This document shows positions 16,563 through 25,078 of a stretch of 64,000 nt of DNA, one piece after another (position 1 is the first letter of the stretch; every line of letters starts with the position of its first letter). A program made the position numbers and the translations under genes. The notes under the pieces are model-generated. The model saw nothing but the letters and a program-made list of their open reading frames with translations, was not told the DNA's origin and did no database searches. Origin of the DNA: Bradyrhizobium amphicarpaeae (GTDB lineage: Bacteria > Pseudomonadota > Alphaproteobacteria > Rhizobiales > Xanthobacteraceae); contig NZ_CP029426.2 in NCBI RefSeq assembly GCF_002266435.3, positions 1,828,001 through 1,892,000 of the forward strand, read 5' to 3'.

Positions 16563-18311
16563 TCAGGCCGCGCGTGCGGCCCGCTGGTCCTCCGCGGGCA
16601 TCAGGAAGGTGCGGTTGCGGCCGGTCTTCTTGGCGACATAGAGGCCCTGGTCAGCGCGCTCGATCACGTCCTGCACGTCGCGGTCGCTCTCGTCGAACAG
16701 TGCGAGCCCGACCGAGACGGTGAGCGTGATGACGACGTTGTCGTGGCTGACCCTTGCGCTCTCGATCGATGTCCGGATGCGATCGGCGAGCAGCACCGCC
16801 GTCTCCTGATCGATCTCTCGCAAGAGCACCACGAACTCCTCACCGCCGAAGCGGGCGGCCTTGTCGGTGGTCCGGATCGACTGGTTGACGACCTCGGCGA
16901 CGCGCTTGATGGCGTCGTCGCCGGCGGCGTGGCCATGGGTGTCGTTGATCTTCTTGAAATGGTCTATGTCGATCATCAGCGTCGCCATGTTGCGCTTGTA
17001 GCGGCGGCAGAACGCCATCGCATCGTCGGCGACGGCGAGGAAGGAGCGGCGGTTCATCAGGCCGGTCATGAAATCGGTGTCGGCGAGCTGGCGCAACTTC
17101 AGCATGTCCTCCTGAAGCTGCATCGCGTTTTCGGTCGCGCGCAGCTCGGCCTCCTTGGTGCGCTCCTCGGCGATGCCGATGCGGCGGAGCAGCGAGCGCA
17201 GTGCGCGAGAGAGCTGGACGACCTCGGCGGAGCCGCTCTGCCGCGCCAGCATGGTCGGCCCATGGGCGCGTCCGATGCGGTCGGCCTCCCGCGTCAGGGC
17301 GACGATCGGGGCTGCGATCCTTCGCGAGACCACAACGGCCAGCGAAAGCGCGATCAGCGCTGTCGCTGCGCCGATCGCCAAAATCATCTGCGCCGACCAG
17401 ATCGCGGCCTTGAGCGCCACGCTCGCCGGCTGAGTCGCGGTGACGATCCAGTTCAGGCCCTGATAGTCGCGATGTCCCTTGCCGACGTGGAAGGCCGTCA
17501 GCATTTGCTCGCCGTTGTCGGTTTCCCTGAATGTGCCGGCGCCGGTCTTCACGATGCGCGCGAGCTCGTCGCCGCCGTAGCGGATCGTCTCTTTCTGCGG
17601 CCCCAGCAAGACCATGCCGCCCTTGCTGAGGATCGACAGGGTCGCGTCGGCGTTGCCATCATTGGCTTCGACGTCTTTGATCAAGTTGCTCGCCCAGTCC
17701 CAATTCAGGTGACCGCCGAGGACGCCGAGCAGATCGCCATTGGTGTCACGTACGGGGACGGCGATGTCGACAAAGCGGTAGGGCTCGTTATTGGCGCGCT
17801 GCGTCAGCAGCGAGGCCAGCAGGATGGCCTCATGCACATCGCCGACAGCTACCCTTTCGAGCCCCTGCTTGAACCAGGGGCGCTCGGCCACGGATTTGCC
17901 CTGGAGGAGGCCGCCGGTGGCGGCGACGACGTCGCCATTTACGTCGGCATAGCCAATCCAGGCGAATTCAGAGAACGAGCGCTGGAGGTTCTCCAGCGAA
18001 CTGCGCAAAGCGACCGGATCCCCCTGCCACTGCGTTTGCATCGGTTGCATCTCGGCGAACAGCTTCATCTCCTGCTGGCGCGTCGCCATAAACCGATCGA
18101 GCCGGCCAGAAGCCGTGGAAGCAGTCGCTGTCAGGCTGCTCTCGATGAGAGCGGCTGTGTTTCTGTAGCTGATGAGTGCGGCGCCGGCTGCGAGCGTGCC
18201 TACGAGCACGACGGACATGACAGCCACGGCCGCGGCTATCTGGGTCCTTACGGTTAAGTGGTCTTCAATCACGTGCAGGCGGTCTCGAACCTGCTGCAAG
18301 AGGGCTCGCAT
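16563..18311 (-). CDS. Cache-HAMP-GGEEF diguanylate cyclase
   Basis: The 582-residue protein is a membrane sensor making cyclic di-GMP. A first helix (about 26-48) leads into a periplasmic Cache sensor (about 50-300), a second helix (about 308-335) leads into a HAMP linker, and the C-terminal domain (about 405-570) has the active-site motif RFGGEEFVVLLR. No RxxD inhibitory site is seen directly before GGEEF, and no EAL domain follows, so it should synthesise and not degrade c-di-GMP. I chose ATG 18311, which has GGAG upstream. The ligand is unknown. Divergent from the thioesterase gene. Confidence 0.92.
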   Translation of the reverse strand: MRALLQQVRDRLHVIEDHLTVRTQIAAAVAVMSVVLVGTLAAGAALISYRNTAALIESSLTATASTASGRLDRFMATRQQEMKLFAEMQPMQTQWQGDPVALRSSLENLQRSFSEFAWIGYADVNGDVVAATGGLLQGKSVAERPWFKQGLERVAVGDVHEAILLASLLTQRANNEPYRFVDIAVPVRDTNGDLLGVLGGHLNWDWASNLIKDVEANDGNADATLSILSKGGMVLLGPQKETIRYGGDELARIVKTGAGTFRETDNGEQMLTAFHVGKGHRDYQGLNWIVTATQPASVALKAAIWSAQMILAIGAATALIALSLAVVVSRRIAAPIVALTREADRIGRAHGPTMLARQSGSAEVVQLSRALRSLLRRIGIAEERTKEAELRATENAMQLQEDMLKLRQLADTDFMTGLMNRRSFLAVADDAMAFCRRYKRNMATLMIDIDHFKKINDTHGHAAGDDAIKRVAEVVNQSIRTTDKAARFGGEEFVVLLREIDQETAVLLADRIRTSIESARVSHDNVVITLTVSVGLALFDESDRDVQDVIERADQGLYVAKKTGRNRTFLMPAEDQRAARAA

Positions 18312-18544
18312 GGATAGGCTCCGGTTTCCCCGTCGCGTATGCCATGTGGTACCTGCCAACCGCTTACCGGCGGATTTCCCAATTGGATCGTGTTGAATCG
18401 GTCGTGAATCGGTTTGGTTGAAGCGAATTGAATTTCCGGGTTCCATGAGTTCCATCCCTCCGGGACCCGCTTGATGTGGCCTTCCGCTGCTGACAGAGGG
18501 TTGTCAGCAGCCTGCGCTATTCTTGACGGCAGTGGAGGTGGCGC

Positions 18545-18964
18545 ATGGTCAAAACCGCGCTCGACAATTTTCCAAGGCCCCCCTGTGCCGAATTGCTGGG
18601 ATGGCGCCTGCTCGATGCCCGCCCCGAGGAGGGCTGGATCAAGCTCGGCTTCGAGGGCAAGCCGGAGTTCTGCAATCCGGCCGGCTTCATCCAGGGCGGC
18701 ATGCTCTCGGCCATGCTCGACGACACCATGGGCCCGGCGGTGCTGGTGATGAGCGAGGGCCGGCTCTTCACCACGACGATCAGCATGACCGTGAATTTCC
18801 TCAGCCCCGCGAAGCCTGGGCCGATCATTGGTGAAGCCAGAGTGACGCAGCTGGGCAAGACCATTGCCTTCGTCGAAGCCAGGCTGATGACCGAAGACGG
18901 CACCGTGCTGGCGACGGCGAGTGCCAGCGAGCGGCTGCTGGAGGCGGCGAGGGTGGTGCGCTGA
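18545..18964 (+). CDS. PaaI-type hotdog-fold thioesterase
   Basis: The 139-residue product has the hotdog thioesterase pattern: CNPAGFIQGGMLSAMLDDTMG around residues 42-62, where the Asp of MLDD is the likely catalytic residue, and TISMTVNFLSPAKPG in the next strand. Proteins of this type hydrolyse acyl- or aryl-CoA esters, such as phenylacetyl-CoA derivatives. The substrate is not deducible. GGAGG precedes the ATG. The gene stands alone between the diguanylate cyclase gene and the convergent FAD monooxygenase. Confidence 0.88.
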   Translation: MVKTALDNFPRPPCAELLGWRLLDARPEEGWIKLGFEGKPEFCNPAGFIQGGMLSAMLDDTMGPAVLVMSEGRLFTTTISMTVNFLSPAKPGPIIGEARVTQLGKTIAFVEARLMTEDGTVLATASASERLLEAARVVR

Positions 18965-19048
18965 GGCGGGCACCAGTCTCTCGCTCCCTCGCCCCGTTCA
19001 TACGGGGGAGAGGAGAAAAGACCGTGCGGCCTGCTGAGGCGCCAGAGC

Positions 19049-20329
19049 TTAACCGGCCGCCCGCCTCGCATCCTTGCTCACGATCGGCGGTTTGGCGTTC
19101 AGCGCTTCGACCTGAAATCCCGCGACGCGCTTGTAGTTCGCTGCGATGTCTTCCAGCTCCTTTTGCGACAGCACATCGGTGACGATCTTGTAGCCGTCGG
19201 GCGCGCGCTCTTCGACCAGCTGCATCACCTGCTCGGGGCCGTTCTTGCGGTTGAGCAGCACGAGGTCGGTGGTCGCAGGCCGGCGCTCGGCCTCATAGGC
19301 GAGCAGCGCCGCGGTCGTCGGTCCATGCGCGAGAATCTCGCGGGTGATGGTGCGGGCATCTAGGATGGCCTGCGAGGCGCCGTTCGAGCCGATCGGGTAC
19401 ATCGGATGAGCGGCATCGCCCATCAGCGTGACCTTGCCGAAAGTCCATCGTGAAATCGGATCGCGGTCGACCAGCGGATATTCATAGGCGTGCGGGCAGT
19501 TCCTGATCAGGCTGGGCACGTCGAGCCAGTCGAATTGCCAGTTCTCGAACCAAGGCAGGAACTCTTCCAGCCGTGCGGTGCGGTTATAGTCCTCGCGCCG
19601 CCACTGATAGGTCGGCGGCATATGCCGTTCGGCAACCCAGTTGATCAGATGGTTGCCCGCCGCGTCCGGCGCCTTGCTGATCGGATAGCAGACGAATTTC
19701 AGGATCTCATGGCCGGCCATGATCATGGTGCGGCCGGTCAGGAAGGCCTTGGAAGGCGTGACGCCGCGCCAGAGGATGCGGCCGTTCCAGATCGGCGGAC
19801 CTTCGCCCGGATAGAGCTTTTCGCGCACGGCGGAATGGATGCCGTCAGCGGCGATCAGGATCGCGCCGTCGTAGGTCCCGGCGGCGTTGCCCGTCGCCTT
19901 GTCGATGAAATCGGCGCGCACGCCGTCCGCGGTTTCGGTCCAACCTGTCAGATGATGGCTGGTCAGGATGTTGCCTCGCCCGAGCCGCTCGACCGCGGTG
20001 TCCAGCAGGATCTGCTGCAGCGTGCCGCGATGGATCGAGAATTGCGGCCATTTGTAGCCGGCCTCCAGTCCGCGCGGCTCGCTCCAGATCGGCTTGCCGT
20101 GCTTGGAGAAATAGGCGAGCTCGTGCGTCCGCACCCCGCTGGCATCGAGCTTGTCCAGCAGCCCGAGCTCGATCAGCTCTCGCACCGCATGCGGCAGCAC
20201 GTTGATGCCGACGCCGAGCGGCTTCAGTTCGGCGACGCTCTCGAACACTTTCACGGGAACGCCGATTCCGTGCAGGCTGAGCGCAAGCGTCAAGCCGCCG
20301 ATGCCGCCACCGGCGATGAGTACCGTCAT
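19049..20329 (-). CDS. FAD-dependent aromatic monooxygenase-like protein
   Basis: This 426-residue protein has the fold of class A flavin monooxygenases. The FAD-binding GxGxxG is LIAGGGIGGLTLAL at the N-terminus. DGIHSAVRE (about 160) is the conserved DG motif, and GDAAHPMYPIGSNGASQAILDA (about 295) is the GD motif contacting the flavin ribityl chain. Relatives hydroxylate aromatic acids such as salicylate or 3-hydroxybenzoate using NAD(P)H and oxygen. The substrate here is unknown. ATG 20329 gives the canonical N-terminus directly before the FAD motif. Confidence 0.9.
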   Translation of the reverse strand: MTVLIAGGGIGGLTLALSLHGIGVPVKVFESVAELKPLGVGINVLPHAVRELIELGLLDKLDASGVRTHELAYFSKHGKPIWSEPRGLEAGYKWPQFSIHRGTLQQILLDTAVERLGRGNILTSHHLTGWTETADGVRADFIDKATGNAAGTYDGAILIAADGIHSAVREKLYPGEGPPIWNGRILWRGVTPSKAFLTGRTMIMAGHEILKFVCYPISKAPDAAGNHLINWVAERHMPPTYQWRREDYNRTARLEEFLPWFENWQFDWLDVPSLIRNCPHAYEYPLVDRDPISRWTFGKVTLMGDAAHPMYPIGSNGASQAILDARTITREILAHGPTTAALLAYEAERRPATTDLVLLNRKNGPEQVMQLVEERAPDGYKIVTDVLSQKELEDIAANYKRVAGFQVEALNAKPPIVSKDARRAAG

Positions 20330-20456
20330 GACATAATCCCCCCTCGATTGAAGGCGTCTTCGCACAGCCGGGCGGCGGTGGGCAACTGCGAAGAGGTGCC
20401 CTATGGACGGCGCGGCGGAGGGCCGTTAACCTCGGATTTTCCCCATGAGGTCCGAC

Positions 20457-21077
20457 ATGCTCAAGCTCTACTACGCCACCGGCACCTGCGCGCTCGCCAC
20501 CTACATCGCCCTGGAGGAGGCCGGCGCTGACTACACGGCCGAACGGCTGAGCTTCAAGGACAACCAGCAGAACAGCCCGGATTATCTCAAGATCAACCCG
20601 AAGGGCCGCGTGCCGGCGCTGGTAACCGATCGGGGCGTCCTCACCGAGACGCCGGCGATGCTGGCTTACGTCGCCCAGACCTTCCCGAAGGCGAAGCTCG
20701 CGCCGCTCGACGATCCCTTCGACTTCGCTCAGGTGCAGTCCCTCAACTCGTATCTGTGCTCGACCGTGCACATCAACCATGCCCACAAGATGCGCGGTGC
20801 GCGCTGGGCGGCGCAGGAGAGCTCGTTCGCGGACATGAAGGCGATGGTGCCGAAGACCATGGCGGCCTGCTTTGCCCTGATGGAGCAGAAGATGTTCAGG
20901 GGACCCTGGGCGATGGGCGAGCAGTACACGATCTGCGATCCCTATCTCTACACGCTCTCCACCTGGCTCGAAGGTGACAGCGTCGACATCAACGCCACGC
21001 CGAAGATTGCCGAGCATTTCAAGCGCATGTCGGACCGGCCCGCGGTGGCGAAAGTGATGGCCGCGCAGAAGGCGTGA
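20457..21077 (+). CDS. Glutathione S-transferase family protein
   Basis: The 206-residue protein has the N-terminal thioredoxin fold with YYATGTCALATYIALEEAGADY, a NPKGRVPAL cis-Pro loop and LTETPAML (glutathione contact), then an all-helical domain with a YTICDPYLYTL N-capping region. The Cys in GTCALA resembles beta-class bacterial enzymes. Such enzymes conjugate or reduce electrophiles and peroxides with glutathione. ATG 20457 was chosen; an ATG four codons earlier is also possible. The downstream gap holds a palindromic repeat interrupted by the IS701 element. Confidence 0.9.
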   Translation: MLKLYYATGTCALATYIALEEAGADYTAERLSFKDNQQNSPDYLKINPKGRVPALVTDRGVLTETPAMLAYVAQTFPKAKLAPLDDPFDFAQVQSLNSYLCSTVHINHAHKMRGARWAAQESSFADMKAMVPKTMAACFALMEQKMFRGPWAMGEQYTICDPYLYTLSTWLEGDSVDINATPKIAEHFKRMSDRPAVAKVMAAQKA

Positions 21078-21087
21078 GGCTGTTGCA

Positions 21088-21143
21088 GGGTGGGTTAGCC
21101 TTGCGGACTGCGCGAAGCGCAGACCGCTTGGCGTAACCCACCA
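21088..21143. repeat. Palindromic intergenic repeat after the GST gene
   Basis: GGGTGGGTTAGCC and GGCGTAACCCACC form inverted arms around a GC hairpin (CTGCGCGAAGCGCAG). It is related to the GTGGATTACGCCTTCGGC repeat that follows at 21167-21191 and is split by the IS element. Confidence 0.65.
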
Positions 21144-21187
21144 TGCTTCCGCGATCGCAAGACGAAGTTGGTGGATTACGCCTTCGG

Positions 21188-21191
21188 CTAA
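21188..21191. repeat. Left target-site duplication CTAA
   Basis: CTAA fits the YTAR target of IS701-family elements and is repeated at 22696-22699. Removing one copy with the element rejoins a palindrome reading GGTGGATTACGCC...GGCTAATCCACC. Confidence 0.8.
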
Positions 21192-22695
21192 TCTTACTGC
21201 GTCACGGTCGTTCGTCGGGTTCTAGGTGGGGCGATGGCTCCGCAGCAGGGACACCGTGACAAGGTTTTGATGAGATCGTAAATCAGCCGCACGCGCACGG
21301 TTGCGATCGAGTTTGGGACGTGGCGTTCAGGCCGCGCGGGCAGAGCCTCTGGGTCGATAATCGTCGGGTAAGGCAGGGACCTGGAGCGGCGTGACGGAAC
21401 GAGGTCCTGAGGGGGGAATCATCGCCTGCTCGGCGATCAAGAACCCATAAGCCGCGATGCACAGGGTCGCGTGGTGATGGAAGCCGCGCCAGCCGCGTCC
21501 CTCGTAGTGACCGAGTCCGACCTCCTGCTTCAGCTCCTGATAGTCGCGCTCGATGCGCCAACGCAGCTTGGCCATGTCGACGAGCTGCTGGATGTCGATA
21601 GTCTCGGGCAAGGTCGAGAGCCAGTATCTGGTGGGCTCTGCTTCGCCCTCCGGCCATTCGATCAACAGCCATTCGGGCGATGATGTCTCGGGGATCAGCT
21701 TGTTGTACCCGACGCGGACGCGCACATGCGCGAAGCGCGAGGACAACTTCTCAGCCGAGCCTTCGCGCCACGTCACCGTGCGCCAGGCCTGCTTCGGCAA
21801 ACCGAGCGCCACCTTCTTGGCCGAGATCAGATCGGGCTCGTCGCGACGGCCCGTGTTGTTCATCGGCTTGTCCATCCGCCGTGGGCCGCTGCCTGGGGCC
21901 CACATCAATATGGTCGGCACGATGCTGACCACGTAAGGCACCCCCAACTCCGTCATGCCCGCGCGCAGTTGCGAGTCCCTGCCATAGGCCGCGTCCATCA
22001 GTCCAACGCCGCGCGGCAGGCCGGCCTTGCAGGCCCATCTGATCTGCTCCAGTGCAATTTGCGACTTTGTCTTGAACTTGACCTCCTTCGGAACGCCTGC
22101 CTTGTTCCGTCGGACACGGTCCTTGGCCCACTCCTGTGAAAGATAGAGCCGATAGGCGACCGGCAAGCTGGCAGAGCGGTTGGCGATCGACAGCGACACT
22201 GCCACCTGGCAATTGGCCTGCTTGCCGAGTTGCCCGCAATATTGGTGATGTACGCCGACCGAATGCTTGCCTTGCTTGGGGAACGAGGTGTCGTCGATGA
22301 TCCACGCCTCGATCGGTCCGCTCCTCTCGATCGCAGGCAGCACAAGCTCTCGCACCTTGGCGAGCACATCCTCGTCCGACCAGGTCGCGTCGGCGACAAA
22401 ATGCAACAGAGATTGGTGCTGGGCGGACGCTCGAGCCGGTGCCGTCCGCGCTGCCATCGGCTCCACGCTCTTGCGCTCACCCGGCAGTATCAGGCCGGTG
22501 CAGTAGTCACGCAGCTGCCTCGTCCGATCCGCGTGACCGATCACGCTCCCAAGACCCGCTACGTACTTCCCAAACCGCGCTTCGCAATCTCCGCCCTGAT
22601 CGAGATCCATCTGGCCCTCCAAGTGCCAAATAACGAATCTCCCCAAATACTTGATTCTCAGTCTCAATAGACCGCGACAGGCTGACTCAGTAGTA
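21192..22695 (-). mobile_element. IS701-family insertion sequence, about 1.5 kb
   Basis: The 1504-bp element is bounded by CTAA duplications and imperfect terminal inverted repeats: TCTTACTGCGTCA at the left and, inverted, TACTACTGAGTCA at the right (10 of 13 match). It carries one transposase gene on the minus strand. It sits inside a dispersed palindromic repeat, 10 bp beyond the stop codon of the LysR gene, so it disrupts no gene. Ends look complete, but the transposase appears frameshifted near its C-terminus. Confidence 0.85.
21327..22610 (-). pseudogene. IS701-family transposase, frameshifted near the C-terminus
   Basis: The open frame gives 427 residues from MDLDQGGDCEARFGKY. It matches IS701 transposases (DDE_5 type): WIIDDTSFPKQGKHSVGV with the first catalytic Asp, GLMDAAYGRDSQLR with the second, and WRIERDYQELKQEVGLGHYEGR with the catalytic Glu. 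At about 21341-21350 the frame ends early as RPRGSARAA. In the neighbouring frame a family-like tail continues for about 45 codons (including KTLSRCPCCGAI) to a TAA at 21194-21196. A one-base change would explain it. The catalytic core is intact, so activity may persist. Confidence 0.82.
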
Positions 22696-22699
22696 CTAA
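22696..22699. repeat. Right target-site duplication CTAA
   Basis: Second copy of the CTAA duplication, followed by TCCACCCTACG, the other half of the interrupted palindromic repeat. Confidence 0.8.
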
Positions 22700-22705
22700 T
22701 CCACC

Positions 22706-23620
22706 CTACGAAACCTTCTTCTCTAACTCCCGTCCCGTCTCTAGCATCAGCCGCCTGAGCCAGATCGAGCCCGGGTCCATCTGCGCGCGCGTCGGATGGA
22801 ACATGAACTGCTCGTCGATGCCGGGATCGAGCGGCGGCGGCACCGCGACGAGGCCGAGCTGCTTCGACAGCGCCGCGATCAGCCGGCGCGGCACGAAGGC
22901 GACGAGGTCGGTGCGCGCGGCGACGTGCAGTGCCTCGAGATAGCCTGAAACCACCAGCGAGATGTGCCGCTCGATGCCTTTGGCGCGCAGCCAGGTGTCG
23001 ATCAGATCCTCGGGCTGGCCGCGGATGATCACGCCGACATGGCGGGCCGCCAGGAACGTCTCGCGCCGCTTTAGTTTCGAAGCCATCGGGTGGCCGCGCC
23101 GCACCGCCAGCGCATCGCTGTCGGTGTAGAGCAATTGGCGGTGGAAGCCCTTGAAGGCATTGCCGATCGAGATCACGAGATCGATGGTGCGAGCGAATTC
23201 GGCGTGGAAGATCGCAGGTCCCCGCCACGGAACGACGTCGACGCGGACGTTGGGCGCGGCACGCGTCACCTTCGCCATCAACGGCGGCATGAGCAGCTCG
23301 ACCGCAAGGTCCGGCATCATCAGCCGGAAGTGCCGCTCGCTGCGCGCGGCGTCGAACTCTTCGGGCACGAACAGCCCGCGCACCTGATCGAGCGCCTGCG
23401 CCAGCGGCGTGCGCAGGGCCTGCGCCCGCGGCGTCAGTTCCATCCGCGCGCCGGTGCGCACCAGCAGCGGATCGCCGAAGATGTCGCGCAGGCGCTGCAG
23501 CGCGTGACTCGTGGCCGGCTGCGACAGGCCGATGCGCATGGCGGCGCGGCTGACATTGGCCTCACGTAGCAGCGCGTCGAGCGCAGTCAGCAGGTTGAGA
23601 TCAAGAGAATTCAAATTCAT
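22706..23620 (-). CDS. LysR-family transcriptional regulator
   Basis: The 304-residue protein starts MNLNSLDLNLLTALDALL and has the LysR winged helix with NVSRAAMRIGLSQPATSHALQRLR as the DNA-reading part (about residues 22-45), then an effector-binding domain (about 90-295). It resembles NodD/NahR-like regulators in having a second half with FHPTRAQMDPGSIWLR. It is divergent from a SnoaL-like gene, the usual position for a LysR target. An ATG six codons upstream is possible. Its TAG stop lies in a repeat 10 bp from the IS701 end, so the gene itself is intact. Effector unknown. Confidence 0.92.
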   Translation of the reverse strand: MNLNSLDLNLLTALDALLREANVSRAAMRIGLSQPATSHALQRLRDIFGDPLLVRTGARMELTPRAQALRTPLAQALDQVRGLFVPEEFDAARSERHFRLMMPDLAVELLMPPLMAKVTRAAPNVRVDVVPWRGPAIFHAEFARTIDLVISIGNAFKGFHRQLLYTDSDALAVRRGHPMASKLKRRETFLAARHVGVIIRGQPEDLIDTWLRAKGIERHISLVVSGYLEALHVAARTDLVAFVPRRLIAALSKQLGLVAVPPPLDPGIDEQFMFHPTRAQMDPGSIWLRRLMLETGRELEKKVS

Positions 23621-23711
23621 CGGGCGAATAAATATCATATTCTCTATCGATTTGAAGAATGTTGGCGCCGCGGCGATGATCTCCACGTTCTCACCAGACG
23701 GAGATGCCGCC

Positions 23712-24155
23712 ATGAATGCGACCGCCAACAAGAAGCTGATGCAGGATATTTTTGCTTCCGCCGCCAATCCCGATCCGGCCGCACGCGATCGCGCCCTGTT
23801 TGCCGCAAGCCTGGCCGAGGATGCCAAATGGGTCGTGACCGGCCAGTATTCCTGGTCGCGCACGTTCTCGGGCAAAGATTCGATCCTGAACGATCTGCAC
23901 GGCTATGTGCGCACGCGCCTGCGCGACCGCACGCGCACGGTCGCGCACCGCTTCATTGCCGACGGCGACGTGGTGGTCGTGGAGGCCAAGGGCGACAACG
24001 TCACCCCGGAAGGCGTGCGCTACGACAACGACTACTGTCTCGTGTTCCAGTTCGAGGACGGCAAGATCAAGGAGATCCGGGAATATTGCGACTCGATCCT
24101 GACTGAGAAGGCGCTCGGTCCCTTTCCGCAAGCCGCCGTGAGGACTGCGAGCTGA
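23712..24155 (+). CDS. SnoaL-like (NTF2-fold) protein
   Basis: The 147-residue product has the short NTF2/SnoaL-like cone fold: WVVTGQYSWSRTFSGKDSIL, VVVVEAKGDNVTPEGVRYDNDYCLVFQFEDGKIKEIREYCDS. Such proteins are isomerases, hydrolases or binding proteins of very different substrates, so no reaction is assigned. GGAG lies 8 bases before the ATG. The gene is divergent from the LysR gene with only 91 bp between them, so it is the probable target of that regulator. Confidence 0.82.
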   Translation: MNATANKKLMQDIFASAANPDPAARDRALFAASLAEDAKWVVTGQYSWSRTFSGKDSILNDLHGYVRTRLRDRTRTVAHRFIADGDVVVVEAKGDNVTPEGVRYDNDYCLVFQFEDGKIKEIREYCDSILTEKALGPFPQAAVRTAS

Positions 24156-24160
24156 GCGAG

Positions 24161-24376
24161 GTGAGCCGCCACGGGTACGCGGGCCGACGCGGTCGGTTGC
24201 GGCCGATCTTTGTCGGACGGGTCTGGCAAGCGCTGGTGGAGATGGTCCGGACCCGGCATGAGCGCTCTAGGACGCGGTATCAGCTCGCGGCCATGACCGA
24301 TCGGGAGCTTCAGGACTGCGGGATGTCCCGGTCGGAGATTGCGTACGAGCTACAGAAGCCGCGCCGGCGCGTATAG
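24161..24376 (+). CDS. DUF1127 small protein
   Basis: This 71-residue basic protein carries the DUF1127 motif YQLAAMTDRELQDCGMSRSEI at residues about 40-60. In other alphaproteobacteria such small Arg-rich proteins affect RNA turnover and phosphate or stress responses, though their role here is not known. It begins with GTG five bases after the previous stop; an internal ATG at 24243 would leave the motif intact. It probably shares the SnoaL transcript. Confidence 0.72.
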   Translation: MSRHGYAGRRGRLRPIFVGRVWQALVEMVRTRHERSRTRYQLAAMTDRELQDCGMSRSEIAYELQKPRRRV

Positions 24377-24414
24377 AGAAGACAGCTGGGGTCTTCATCA
24401 TTCCGAACCCTGCG

Positions 24415-24440
24415 GGAACCATTTGGGCTCTCGCGACGTT
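24415..24440 (+). promoter_or_regulatory. Putative EcfG (general stress) promoter of bphO-bphP
   Basis: GGAAC at 24415-24419 is followed after 17 bp by CGTT at 24437-24440. This fits the alphaproteobacterial EcfG promoter pattern (GGAAC, 16-17 bp, CGTT, as reported for Bradyrhizobium). It is 53 bp before the heme oxygenase ATG. Confidence 0.5.
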
Positions 24441-24493
24441 TGGTCGGTTCCGGGGCAATATCGCCCCCGGCATTGCGCGCGTTTGGGAATTTC

Positions 24494-25078
24494 ATGCTGG
24501 CTGGGGCTTCGGACGTATCGACATATCTGGGCCGCAGCTCTTTCGGACTTCGTGAACGCCTGAGAGACGCCACGTCAGCCGCGCATCGGGAACTCGATTC
24601 GCAGCTGTCCGCATTCGATCTCACCGATTTTTCCGGCTATCGCCGTTTCCTGCAGGCCAGCGCCGGCGCGCTGCTGCCGCTCGAGGCCGCACTCGCCGAG
24701 GCCGGCGTCGCCAGGATATTTCCGGACTGGCCGGAGCGCGCGCGCAGTGCTGCAATCGTGGCGGATCTCGGACGGCTCGGCAGCGCCGTGCTTGCCACCG
24801 TGTCGGTGCCGCCGATGACCCGCAGCAGCGTGCTCGGCACGATGTACGTGCTGGAAGGCTCGCGGCTCGGGGCCAAATTCCTGCTCAAGGCGGTCGCGGA
24901 CGCGGCCGACCCACGCATCGGCGGAGCGACCGCCTATCTCCGCCATGGCACCGGCCAGCGGCTCTGGCACAGCTTTCTGTCAAAGCTTGAAGCCGAGGAC
25001 ACCTGCGACGAGGACGAGGCGATCCGCGCGGCCCGCGGCGCTTTCGCCGCGTTCGAGCGAGCGGCGGACCGGACATGA
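24494..25078 (+). CDS. bphO: Biliverdin-producing heme oxygenase
   Basis: The 194-residue protein has heme oxygenase features: an early SAAHRELDSQLSAFD helix with the proximal His, and GTMYVLEGSRLGAKFLL, the distal helix with its Gly-rich kink. It cleaves haem to biliverdin, CO and iron. Its stop overlaps the start of the phytochrome gene (ATGA), so the chromophore-making enzyme and its apoprotein are translationally coupled. I chose ATG 24494; a GTG or ATG further up has no better ribosome site. A possible EcfG promoter lies 53 bp upstream. Confidence 0.9.
   Translation: MLAGASDVSTYLGRSSFGLRERLRDATSAAHRELDSQLSAFDLTDFSGYRRFLQASAGALLPLEAALAEAGVARIFPDWPERARSAAIVADLGRLGSAVLATVSVPPMTRSSVLGTMYVLEGSRLGAKFLLKAVADAADPRIGGATAYLRHGTGQRLWHSFLSKLEAEDTCDEDEAIRAARGAFAAFERAADRT

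Noticed and set aside
22611..23228. N-terminal extension of the IS701 transposase frame beyond the element
   Set aside because: The extra codons lie outside the right end of the IS and antisense-like to the LysR coding region; the ATG at 22610 gives the family length.
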